In this document: positions 1 through 6,040 of the stretch, one piece after another
How positions within the stretch are numbered: the stretch's first letter is position 1
How the letters are laid out: each line of letters begins with the position of its first letter
Source: Clostridia bacterium
Lineage (GTDB): Bacteria > Bacillota > Clostridia > Christensenellales > CAG-917
Assembly (NCBI GenBank): GCA_900769205.1
Contig: CAAGFS010000031.1
Coordinates: 1-11,639 of the forward strand
Length of the DNA stretch: 11,639 bases
Direction: 5' to 3'
The notes under the pieces: model-generated
Database searches by the model: none
Told to the model about the DNA's origin: nothing
What the model saw: the letters and a program-made list of their open reading frames with translations, nothing else
Program-made: the position numbers and the translations under genes

Positions 1-19
1 ACGTGTGCTCTTCCGATCT
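1..19. other. Illumina TruSeq adapter remnant, left end
   Basis: Bases 1-19 read ACGTGTGCTCTTCCGATCT, which is the inner part of the TruSeq read-2 adapter. The same sequence occurs reverse-complemented at the other end of the window. It is not biological sequence and should be trimmed. Any reading frame running into it, including the end of the flippase fragment, is artificial from here on. Confidence 0.97.
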
Positions 20-386
20 TAATGAAAAACAGAGGAAGGCACTGCGGATTTGAAAACAGAAAAGACAGCCTGTCCCCGAGCGCGTACAGCACCGCGCATA
101 TAACCGCCGACACTCCGAGCCCCATAACCGCGGACGCGGAGAGAAGGGCGTTTTGTTTTTTTATATCCCCGTTGACGCCCGCTTCCGCAACCTTGCGCGA
201 CAAGACGGTGGGTGCGCCGGCAGTGATTGTAAACAACATAAGGAGCACGGACAACGCAATCTGGTACAATCCGACGATTTCCGCGCCGAGAGAGCGCGAC
301 ATCCACATCTTGAATATAAACGATGCAAGTCTGGTTGCGATGGAAAAGCCCGTCACAACCAAAAACGAACGAGCGGTGTTTTTCAT
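20..386 (-). CDS. Polysaccharide/lipid flippase of the SpoVB/MATE-like (MVF) superfamily, N-terminal fragment
   Basis: This is the first 122 codons of an integral membrane transporter, cut at its 3' end by the left adapter. The start reads MKNTARSFLVVTGFSIATRL, followed by KIWMSRSLGAEIVGLYQIA. The pattern of a short basic N-terminus, a helix ending in R-x-x-x-F, then R-x-x-G-x-E-x-x-G-L-Y, is typical of SpoVB-like and other oligosaccharide flippases that move lipid-linked precursors or polysaccharide units across the membrane. Three or four hydrophobic segments are visible (about residues 8-28, 41-62, 82-105); a full protein would have 12-14 helices. The ATG at 386 is the only ATG after an in-frame TAG at 396-398. 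No good Shine-Dalgarno precedes it (the upstream bases are TTTTTTCCT). A weak promoter-like pair, TTGTCC (440-445) and TATATT (415-420) with 19 bp spacing, lies upstream. A terminator separates it from the large gene upstream, so it is probably its own transcription unit. The exact substrate cannot be told. Confidence 0.82.
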
Positions 387-446
387 AGGAAAAAACTATG
401 CGCGCGGATATAAAAATATAAGCGACGTATTCTCTTTCGGGACAAG

Positions 447-477
447 AAAAAAGCACTTGCGATTGCAAGTGCTTTTT
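447..477 (-). terminator. Rho-independent terminator after the large lipoprotein gene
   Basis: Perfect 13-bp inverted repeat with arms at 448-460 and 465-477 and loop GATT. On the minus strand the stem core is GCACTTGC/GCAAGTGC followed by six T residues. It lies 19 bases beyond the stop codon of the 1447-residue gene. The A/T-flanked stem is symmetric, so it could also stop transcription in the plus direction. Confidence 0.9.
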
Positions 478-496
478 GATTTGTCAATCAAGTCGA

Positions 497-3400
497 TTAT
501 TCTTTGTTGTCGTCGTACTTGTTGCGCTTTGCGTCAAGAGAAGGAGTTTCAACGGGGGATGCCGATTTCTTTTCTTTCTTCTTGGCAATGGGCTTTCTGA
601 CCTTGCGCACAATCCACACCACGACTACGACGATGATGAGCAGTCCGAGCACGATCGTGGGGACCATCCACCACAAAGCTTCCGTGTTGAAGGTGTTGGA
701 CGGAGTGGTGTTTTCGCCGTTTTCGGGATCGTCGCCGCTGCCTTTCGTTTCGCTTGAAACCTTGCGGGTGAGAATATTGTCAACGGTTTCTTCAAGGGTC
801 TTTGCGTTTTCAAACGCCGTTTCGTCAACCTTTGAAATCGTCACGTCGTCGAACATTGCAAATCCGCTCGTCGTGCCGGTGACAACCGTTTCGCCGTCAA
901 CTTCGTTTGCGATATACTTGCCGAGCGAGAGCTTGATCGTCACGCTGGTGACGTCGTCGTCCAAGGTCTGCACGTAGAACTTGTATTCTTTCCACTCGTT
1001 GCTTGCAACCGCCTCGAACACGAAGGGTTTGTCGGTTTCGTTTGCGGAGCCGAGATACATCTCGATATACGCGCCTTCCTTTTCGCCGTCGCTGAGTCCG
1101 TACGTTCTCATCCAAAGGCTGATCTCATAGAAGCTGCTTTCTTTGAGAGTGAAGGAAGAACTCGTGTAGGTGTATGCGCTCTTGTCGGTGTTGTTGATGA
1201 TGAGCATCTGCTTTCCGCTGTGAGCCTTGCCGTCGATCTCGTTCAAAGGCATCCAGTTGTTCTTTTTGAGTTCGAGAGCCTTTTCTTCTTTGAGAGCGGT
1301 GAGAATCTCGTCGTCGCTCTTGCCTTCGTACTTGGGATCTTGTTTTGCAGTGGCAAGTTCTTCATCGGTTACGGTGATGTCGTCAACGTCGTACGTTGCG
1401 CCGAGAATATCGACGTATTCGCCGTCAACGCCGTCAATCGTCTTCTTGGCAAGGAAGTTGCCGTCCGCATAGATGACGCCCGACTTGGTGTTGGACGAGC
1501 TTTGGTTTGTGCCGACGGTTCCCGACCAACCGCTCGGGGAAGTGAGTTTGCTTCTCGATTCGATTGTTGACGAGAGAGAATCGAAGCTGTCGGTAAGGAA
1601 GGAGAGCACTTTGTCGGTCGTTCCGTCCGTTGCTTTGTTGAAGTCCGCCTCGTCGATGGTTTTGTAAACCACGTTGTCGAAGAACACCGCGCCCGCGGAT
1701 TTTGCGTTGTTTGCAATTTCTTCATCGGTCGTGCCGGGCACGCTCACGTAGTCGGTGTTTTGTCCGAGCCACAGATTGAGCTTTATCGAAACGCTGGATT
1801 GTCCCGTTCTGATATAGAAGGTGTATTTCGTCCAGTCGCTTCCGCTGTTTTCAATCGTGAATGTGTTGTCGCCTTGCGAGAGAGAAGACTCGCCCGTGAG
1901 ATAAACGGTGGCTTTGGTGTTGCCGACCGTCTTGACGTAAACGGAGAGAGAGTAGTAGGAGTTTGCCGAAAGCGTCACGCTTGCGGACGAGAAACCTGCC
2001 GCATATCCCGTCGTGCCGTCGTTTGAACCGATTGCAAGGATTTGTGCCTTTTCACCGGGCAGAGACCCGAGATCGGTTGACGGATCGGTGATTGAACCGT
2101 AGAAGGAATCGAACGTGCTTGCCGGGATGAGTGGGAACACCGCGTCCGTTTGCGCACTGTGAGAGAAGGTGCGGTTGTCCGTCGTGTTGAGAGCGATCAC
2201 GCCCGCGACGAGTTTGCTGTCGTCGGTGTTTGCGCCGAGTTTGTTGTCGCTGAACGTCCAATCGCTCGGAGTTGCCGCTCTTTGTTGTTCGTTCAAGGAT
2301 TTGTTTTCTTCAAGATTTTCGTCGTCACGATCGTAATCGTCGAAACCGCCGTTCTTGAAGGTGTAGGAATCGCTCGAAGTAAGGTCAACGGATTTGACGT
2401 AAGTGCCCGTGCTCGTGCCAGAGAACACAGAGTTGGTGATCGTCGTGCCGTTGATATTGGCAACGTACATAGAGCCTTTTGCAAGGGTGGACGCCGCCCA
2501 ACGGTTGCCCGTGCCGAGAGTGAACTTGAAGGCGACGTTGACGTCTTCGTCGTTCTTTGCGCGGACGACGAGAGTGAGCTCGCACCAATCGTTCTGATAT
2601 TCGTCGTAGTCGGCGGTGTTCACTTTGGAGAAGGTTGCAAGCACCGCGTCATCGTCGTCTTTGTTGACGAGATAGACGTACGCGCCGCTCGTGGATTTGA
2701 TATCAACCGTCTTCACCCACAGGGAGATACGATAGGAAGTGTTCTTCTCGATGGTGAAGGGAGCGGTCTGGATTTCGTAATAGCTGTCGCTCTTTGCGTT
2801 GATTTCGTAGGCAACTTTTTCCGCAATGTCGTAGGGAAGGGCGGGATAAGTGCCAAGACCGTTGAAGGACGCTTCGTCCGCGATGTTGACGACGCCTTCC
2901 GAAACGATGTCTTTCACGATAGGATTGCTCGTGTCGGTGGTGTCGTAGCTGCTTGTCCAACCCGTCGGAACGCCTGCGCCGATGCTTTCAACGTCGGCGT
3001 GAGAGCTTTGGCTCGTGGTGTCGTTGAGAATATAATTGGAGCCTTCGCCGAAGATGTTTTCGGAAGTAAGGTCAACGATGATGCCCTTGTAGGAGTCGCC
3101 CTTCACGGAAACGTCGAGAGTGTTGGAACCGTCTTTGAATATTGACGAACTTGCACTCGGCAGAGCGTCGATTTCGTTGAGATTGAGCTCGTCGATGAAG
3201 ACCCAGCCGTTTGCAAACGTGCCGTCCGCAGTGTAGGTGGTCTGCATCGAGTTGTTGGTGTAGCTGCGATATTGTTTGGCGGTGTTGCTGTTGGTGCCGT
3301 CCGTGCCAAGCCAAATCGTCATATTGTAGCTGTAATTCTTGAATTGGTTGCCCTGGATATAGAACGTATAAGTCGTCCATCCGTTTGTGGTTGCGCCGTC

Positions 3401-4840
3401 AACGGTGGATTTGGTGTAGCCGTTGTCGTCGGGGTCGATTGCGGTGCTTCCGATGAGCACGTCGTTGCTCTTTGCGGAAGAAATGCCCTTGATGACGATG
3501 TCTTCGCCGTCACTTCCCGAAAGGATGAGCGACACGCCCGCGCCGTGCACTGCGTAGGTGTAAACGTCGATTGACAAAGCGTATGTCTTGTTCTTTTCGA
3601 TGGTTATCGTGCGAGCGGACTTGACGCCTTGCGCGGTCATGAGTTGTTGAGAGAGCATAAAGACGTTGCTTCCCACTCTGCCCGTGTAATTGGTGATGGA
3701 ATCTTTGATGTTTATCAGCGCTTCGGCGGGGACGTATTTGTCCTTTTGCGCATCGGCACCGCTTTGCAGATAGAACGTGCTTGAAAGTTTTGAATACACG
3801 TTGTCCCAGTTTGCGGTGTCAACGATTGCGTTCCAGCCCAGAGAAGTGGGGGCTTTGTCGCTTTCGCCGCTGTTGCCGTTGACCAAAGACCAGTTGCTCG
3901 GCGTGCTCGAAGAAGACGTCGAAGTCGTGCCGAAGTCAAAGCGTCCGTTGGGGACTTTGAGGGTTGCGGTTGCAACGTATTTGTCGTTTGCAAGTTCTCT
4001 TTCAACCGCCTTATCGTATGCGGTCTTGCCTTCGATTGCCGAAGTGGAATCGTCGTCCTCGATTTTTTCGAGAGAGAGATTGTCGAAGAATGCGTAGCCC
4101 GTGGTGAGTCCTGTCTGGAAATACGTGTTGTATTTGCCGAGACCGAGCATAACCGTCAGACTCGTCGCGCTGGTGGGGGAAGACTCGATGATGATTTCAA
4201 AGGTTTTCCACTCGCCGTTGGTGTCGATTGCGTCAAACTCCGCGTAAGTGTTGGAAGAAAGATAGATGCGCGCACCGCGGTCTTCTTCGCTCGGACCGTC
4301 GATGTTGTAGGTGAGCACGTCAACCGTGAGTTTGTAGTACGAGCCTTTTGCGAGAGTGAAGGAAGTGGATGTGTAGCCGTATGCGGTGGGGCCGTTGATC
4401 TTTTTGCCGTCGGAGTTTGTGGACGCTTCGGGCATATAGATCATAAGCGCGTTTTTCACTTCGTCGTCGTCGCCGTATCTTCCGCCCGCAACGAGCAGAT
4501 TGTAGATGGCGTCGTTATCGTCGCCCCACTTGCTCTTGTTGGCGTCGTAAAGCGCTTTGGAAAGGTTGATGACGCCCGCAGTCACGTCGTCTTTGTAGCT
4601 GCCGGACGAATACATCTTTCCGCCCGTCCAGTTCGTGATGGAACGGGGATAATTCGTCGCGCTTGCGTCAATAACCTTGAAGTCGCTGTTTTTGATGAGC
4701 AGACCTTCGGTTTCTGTAATCGTCGTGTCACCGTCACCGCTCGAAGGAGTGTCGTTGTTGCACGCAACGAACAACGCCGACGAAAGCGCGATAACCGCAA
4801 CCAACATAAGTGCCAAAATTACGATTTTCTTCTTGTTCAT
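497..4840 (-). CDS. Large modular surface lipoprotein, five repeated beta-sandwich-like modules, C-terminal membrane anchor
   Basis: 1447 residues, function unknown. Residues 1-27 form a lipoprotein signal peptide: basic MNKKK, a hydrophobic core, and lipobox-like F-V-A with Cys27 as the likely lipidated residue. A short Ser/Thr/Asp/Gly linker follows. Five diverged copies of one module occupy about 45-262, 295-560, 590-805, 825-1065 and 1078-1345. Shared marks are an early Pro-Ser/Thr-x-Trp, an A/S-G-V-I element, a T-x-x-x-S-[FY]-Y/x-L-[ST]-[VL]-x-[VM] strand pair, a W-x-x-[YF]-x-[FI]-[YI] strand, an [IV]-x-L-x-[LI]-G strand, and a closing [FY]-[FI]-D-[ND]-[LV]. This resembles galactose-binding-like or CBM-type jelly rolls, which is inference. 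Copy 5 has a charged, probably helical insertion (about 1156-1196). Residues 1388-1411 are a very hydrophobic helix (W-W then I-I-V-V-V-V-V), followed by a Lys/Arg-rich tail, so both ends appear membrane-attached with about 1360 residues outside. No catalytic motif, sortase signal or SLH domain is seen. The ATG at 4840 has a weak AGG about 8 bases upstream. It is a single-gene unit, with a terminator after it and a divergent gene upstream. A role in binding cell-wall or external glycans is only a guess. Confidence 0.9.
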   Translation of the reverse strand: MNKKKIVILALMLVAVIALSSALFVACNNDTPSSGDGDTTITETEGLLIKNSDFKVIDASATNYPRSITNWTGGKMYSSGSYKDDVTAGVINLSKALYDANKSKWGDDNDAIYNLLVAGGRYGDDDEVKNALMIYMPEASTNSDGKKINGPTAYGYTSTSFTLAKGSYYKLTVDVLTYNIDGPSEEDRGARIYLSSNTYAEFDAIDTNGEWKTFEIIIESSPTSATSLTVMLGLGKYNTYFQTGLTTGYAFFDNLSLEKIEDDDSTSAIEGKTAYDKAVERELANDKYVATATLKVPNGRFDFGTTSTSSSSTPSNWSLVNGNSGESDKAPTSLGWNAIVDTANWDNVYSKLSSTFYLQSGADAQKDKYVPAEALINIKDSITNYTGRVGSNVFMLSQQLMTAQGVKSARTITIEKNKTYALSIDVYTYAVHGAGVSLILSGSDGEDIVIKGISSAKSNDVLIGSTAIDPDDNGYTKSTVDGATTNGWTTYTFYIQGNQFKNYSYNMTIWLGTDGTNSNTAKQYRSYTNNSMQTTYTADGTFANGWVFIDELNLNEIDALPSASSSIFKDGSNTLDVSVKGDSYKGIIVDLTSENIFGEGSNYILNDTTSQSSHADVESIGAGVPTGWTSSYDTTDTSNPIVKDIVSEGVVNIADEASFNGLGTYPALPYDIAEKVAYEINAKSDSYYEIQTAPFTIEKNTSYRISLWVKTVDIKSTSGAYVYLVNKDDDDAVLATFSKVNTADYDEYQNDWCELTLVVRAKNDEDVNVAFKFTLGTGNRWAASTLAKGSMYVANINGTTITNSVFSGTSTGTYVKSVDLTSSDSYTFKNGGFDDYDRDDENLEENKSLNEQQRAATPSDWTFSDNKLGANTDDSKLVAGVIALNTTDNRTFSHSAQTDAVFPLIPASTFDSFYGSITDPSTDLGSLPGEKAQILAIGSNDGTTGYAAGFSSASVTLSANSYYSLSVYVKTVGNTKATVYLTGESSLSQGDNTFTIENSGSDWTKYTFYIRTGQSSVSIKLNLWLGQNTDYVSVPGTTDEEIANNAKSAGAVFFDNVVYKTIDEADFNKATDGTTDKVLSFLTDSFDSLSSTIESRSKLTSPSGWSGTVGTNQSSSNTKSGVIYADGNFLAKKTIDGVDGEYVDILGATYDVDDITVTDEELATAKQDPKYEGKSDDEILTALKEEKALELKKNNWMPLNEIDGKAHSGKQMLIINNTDKSAYTYTSSSFTLKESSFYEISLWMRTYGLSDGEKEGAYIEMYLGSANETDKPFVFEAVASNEWKEYKFYVQTLDDDVTSVTIKLSLGKYIANEVDGETVVTGTTSGFAMFDDVTISKVDETAFENAKTLEETVDNILTRKVSSETKGSGDDPENGENTTPSNTFNTEALWWMVPTIVLGLLIIVVVVVWIVRKVRKPIAKKKEKKSASPVETPSLDAKRNKYDDNKE
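806..4708 (-). repeat. Five protein-level tandem modules inside the lipoprotein gene
   Basis: Approximate module limits in DNA, in gene order, are 4708-4055, 3958-3161, 3073-2426, 2368-1646 and 1609-806. The copies align by strand motifs rather than by close identity, and I see no near-identical DNA repeats, so the duplications look old. Modules 1, 2, 4 and 5 end in the F-[FI]-D-[DNE] type motif. Module 3 is the most divergent and ends in M-Y-V-A-N-I instead. Confidence 0.7.
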
Positions 4841-4869
4841 ACCAAACCTATAAAAGATTTATTTTGCTC

Positions 4870-4881
4870 GGGCTTGCGCCC
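4870..4881 (-). promoter_or_regulatory. Small GNRA-loop hairpin in the lipoprotein mRNA leader
   Basis: On the minus strand GGGC-GCAA-GCCC forms a 4-bp all-GC stem closed by a GNRA-type tetraloop. It sits about 30 bases before the lipoprotein start codon, in the untranslated leader. It may stabilise the mRNA 5' region or be incidental. No T tract follows, so it is not a terminator. Confidence 0.35.
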
Positions 4882-4909
4882 TTTGTTGTTGAAGTCATAC
4901 CTTGTATAA

Positions 4910-4929
4910 GTGTGCGCGCGTATGCGTGT
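4910..4929. other. 20-nt perfectly alternating purine/pyrimidine tract in the divergent intergenic region
   Basis: The bases alternate purine and pyrimidine without interruption over 20 positions, with a GC-rich centre (TGTGCGCGCGTATGCG). A second 8-base alternating run follows at 4930-4937. Such sequence is prone to Z-DNA under negative supercoiling. It lies between the lipoprotein gene and the divergently transcribed TSUP gene, where supercoiling would build up. Any function is inferred. Confidence 0.5.
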
Positions 4930-4945
4930 TGTGCGCAGTTTATAC

Positions 4946-4965
4946 TAATATGCTTTTCCATATTA
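4946..4965. promoter_or_regulatory. Inverted repeat, possible operator between divergent genes
   Basis: TAATATG and CATATTA form 7-bp arms around a 6-base spacer (CTTTTC). The site lies in AT-rich DNA that also contains weak minus-strand promoter-like hexamers for the lipoprotein gene, such as TTGTAT and TAGTAT 18 bp apart on the minus strand. The geometry would suit a dimeric regulator, but AT-rich inverted repeats of this length can arise by chance. Confidence 0.3.
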
Positions 4966-5022
4966 ATACAAATTCATTATTTTTGCAATCGAAATTCATA
5001 CTTTGCGCCAAATTAATAAAAC

Positions 5023-5028
5023 TATAAT
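5023..5028 (+). promoter_or_regulatory. Consensus -10 element for the TSUP gene pair
   Basis: A perfect TATAAT lies 19 bases before the ATG at 5048. No good -35 hexamer sits at 16-18 bp; the best nearby sequence is ACTTTG at 5000-5005. If this is the real -10 box, transcription starts near 5035. That would exclude the ATG at 5030 and favour the start at 5048. Confidence 0.4.
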
Positions 5029-5047
5029 CATGACGTCGAAAGCAATT

Positions 5048-5449
5048 ATGGCTCAAAACACGTTCAAGTATAACAGAACGGGAAAAAAAGCAAGCGTAAA
5101 AAAGAAAATCGCAATGGTGATTTGCGGTCTGTTTATAGGTGCGGTCAACGGGCTTTTCGGCGCGGGCGGCGGAATGCTTGCCGTGCCTGCTCTCACTTAT
5201 ATCGGCGGATACGACGAAAAGAGCGCGCACGCAACCGCAATCGCGCTTATGTTGCCGCTGTGCCTCGTCACGTCCGTAGCCTACGGCGTGTCCGCAACAT
5301 TTGATTTACGAGTGGTTCTGCCCACCGTGCTCGGCGTTGCTTCGGGAGGTGCAATCGGTGCGATTCTTCTCAAAAAATTGTCGTCCGACCTTGTGACTTT
5401 TCTGTTTTACGCACTTATGCTCTTTGCGGGGCTGAAAATGATATTTTGA
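5048..5449 (+). CDS. Half-length TauE/SafE (TSUP) family permease, first subunit
   Basis: 133 residues from the chosen start. This is a membrane protein with the TSUP hallmark G-x-x-x-G-x-x-x-G-x-x-G-A-G-G-G followed by Val-Pro-Ala-Leu, then the family's S-A-H-A-T-A-I-A block. About four hydrophobic helices follow a Lys-rich, probably cytoplasmic N-terminus. Full TSUP carriers are roughly 250 residues, made of two such halves, and export or import small anions such as sulfite, sulfonates or organic acids. This protein is one half, and its partner is encoded 68 bases downstream. Other possible starts in the same frame are ATG at 5030 and TTG at 5003; none has a strong Shine-Dalgarno. I chose 5048 because of the TATAAT at 5023. 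The substrate is unknown. Confidence 0.82.
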   Translation: MAQNTFKYNRTGKKASVKKKIAMVICGLFIGAVNGLFGAGGGMLAVPALTYIGGYDEKSAHATAIALMLPLCLVTSVAYGVSATFDLRVVLPTVLGVASGGAIGAILLKKLSSDLVTFLFYALMLFAGLKMIF

Positions 5450-5464
5450 CAAAATAAAGGTTTT

Positions 5465-5506
5465 ATTGCGCGAAAATCTGCAAATAAAACGCAGATTTTG
5501 CGCAAT
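5465..5506 (+). promoter_or_regulatory. Long imperfect hairpin between the two TSUP genes
   Basis: Arms 5465-5481 and 5491-5506 pair over 16 bp with a single bulged G at 5472 and a 9-base A-rich loop. No T run follows, so it does not look like a terminator. It ends only three bases before the GGAG ribosome binding site of the second TSUP gene. It may protect or process the mRNA, or affect translation of the second half. Confidence 0.6.
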
Positions 5507-5517
5507 ACGGAGAAGTT

Positions 5518-5886
5518 ATGGATTTTCTGTATATATTGCTCGCGTCCCTTGCGGGCGGTGTGCTTGCGGGCATGGGTATGGGCGGCGGAACGCTCACTTT
5601 GCCATTGCTCGTATTGTGTCTCGGGGTCGGGCAACTGACCGCTCAATTTGCAAATCTGCTTGCCTTTTTGCCCTCCGGCGCAATCTCCCTTTGTCTGCAT
5701 ATCAAAAACGGGCTCGTGAGAAAAGACAACCTTCTTTTCTTTCTTTTGCCCGCATTGGCAACTTGCGTCGGTTGCTCCTTCGTTGCCCTTCAAACGAGCG
5801 GTGAACTTCTCAAAAAACTTTTCGGCGGTTTTTTGGTCGCGATCGCATTATCTTCCTTTTTTGCCAAAACGCTAAAAAAATATTGA
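5518..5886 (+). CDS. Half-length TauE/SafE (TSUP) family permease, second subunit
   Basis: 122 residues with about four membrane helices. The N-terminus carries the second TSUP repeat signature G-x-x-x-G-x-G-M-G-G-G followed by Leu-Pro-Leu-Leu, then a Q-x-x-A-Q-F-A-N-L block like that of C-terminal TSUP halves. The ATG has a GGAG five bases upstream. The frame differs from that of the preceding gene, and each gene has its own start and signature motif. The pair therefore looks like a genuine two-gene carrier that assembles as a heterodimer, not a recent nonsense break. It ends in a short basic tail (K-T-L-K-K-Y). Transport substrate and direction are unknown. Confidence 0.85.
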   Translation: MDFLYILLASLAGGVLAGMGMGGGTLTLPLLVLCLGVGQLTAQFANLLAFLPSGAISLCLHIKNGLVRKDNLLFFLLPALATCVGCSFVALQTSGELLKKLFGGFLVAIALSSFFAKTLKKY

Positions 5887-5927
5887 CATCCGAAGCGGTG
5901 TTATCGATTGAGCCGAAAAACCACGTT

Positions 5928-5954
5928 TTTGCGCGAAAATCGCAAAGTTTTTTT
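5928..5954 (+). terminator. Weak rho-independent terminator after the TSUP pair
   Basis: TTTGCG (5928-5933) pairs with CGCAAA (5941-5946) around a 7-base loop, followed by G and seven T residues. The stem is short, so termination may be partial. It lies between the TSUP stop codon and the rnf promoter. Confidence 0.4.
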
Positions 5955-5977
5955 GGCAATTTTTCAAAAATCGGGTA

Positions 5978-6006
5978 TTTACATTGACGCTTTAATATTG
6001 TATAAT
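5978..6006 (+). promoter_or_regulatory. Sigma-A-type promoter of the rnf operon
   Basis: The -35 box TTTACA (5978-5983) and the perfect -10 box TATAAT (6001-6006) are separated by exactly 17 bp. The predicted start is near 6013, giving a leader of about 28 bases. An AT-rich inverted repeat, ATAATT at 6002-6007 and AATTAT at 6014-6019, overlaps the -10 box and the start site. The ribosome binding site AAGGA is at 6029-6033, seven bases from the rnfC ATG. Confidence 0.8.
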
Positions 6007-6040
6007 TACATCAAATTATGATTATATCAAGGAAGCAGAG

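Noticed and set aside
2150..3145. 331-codon open frame on the plus strand opposite the lipoprotein gene
   Set aside because: Its translation is rich in Val, Arg and Asp without any recognisable motif. It arises from the codon bias of the strong minus-strand gene, which has clear signal peptide, repeats and terminator.
5003..5047. Longer first TSUP protein from TTG 5003 or ATG 5030
   Set aside because: The TATAAT at 5023-5028 lies inside or next to these starts, and neither has a ribosome binding site. The extra residues are not part of the family fold.
5984..6006. TTGACG at 5984-5989 as the rnf -35 box
   Set aside because: It is only 11 bp from TATAAT. TTTACA at 5978-5983 has the correct 17-bp spacing.
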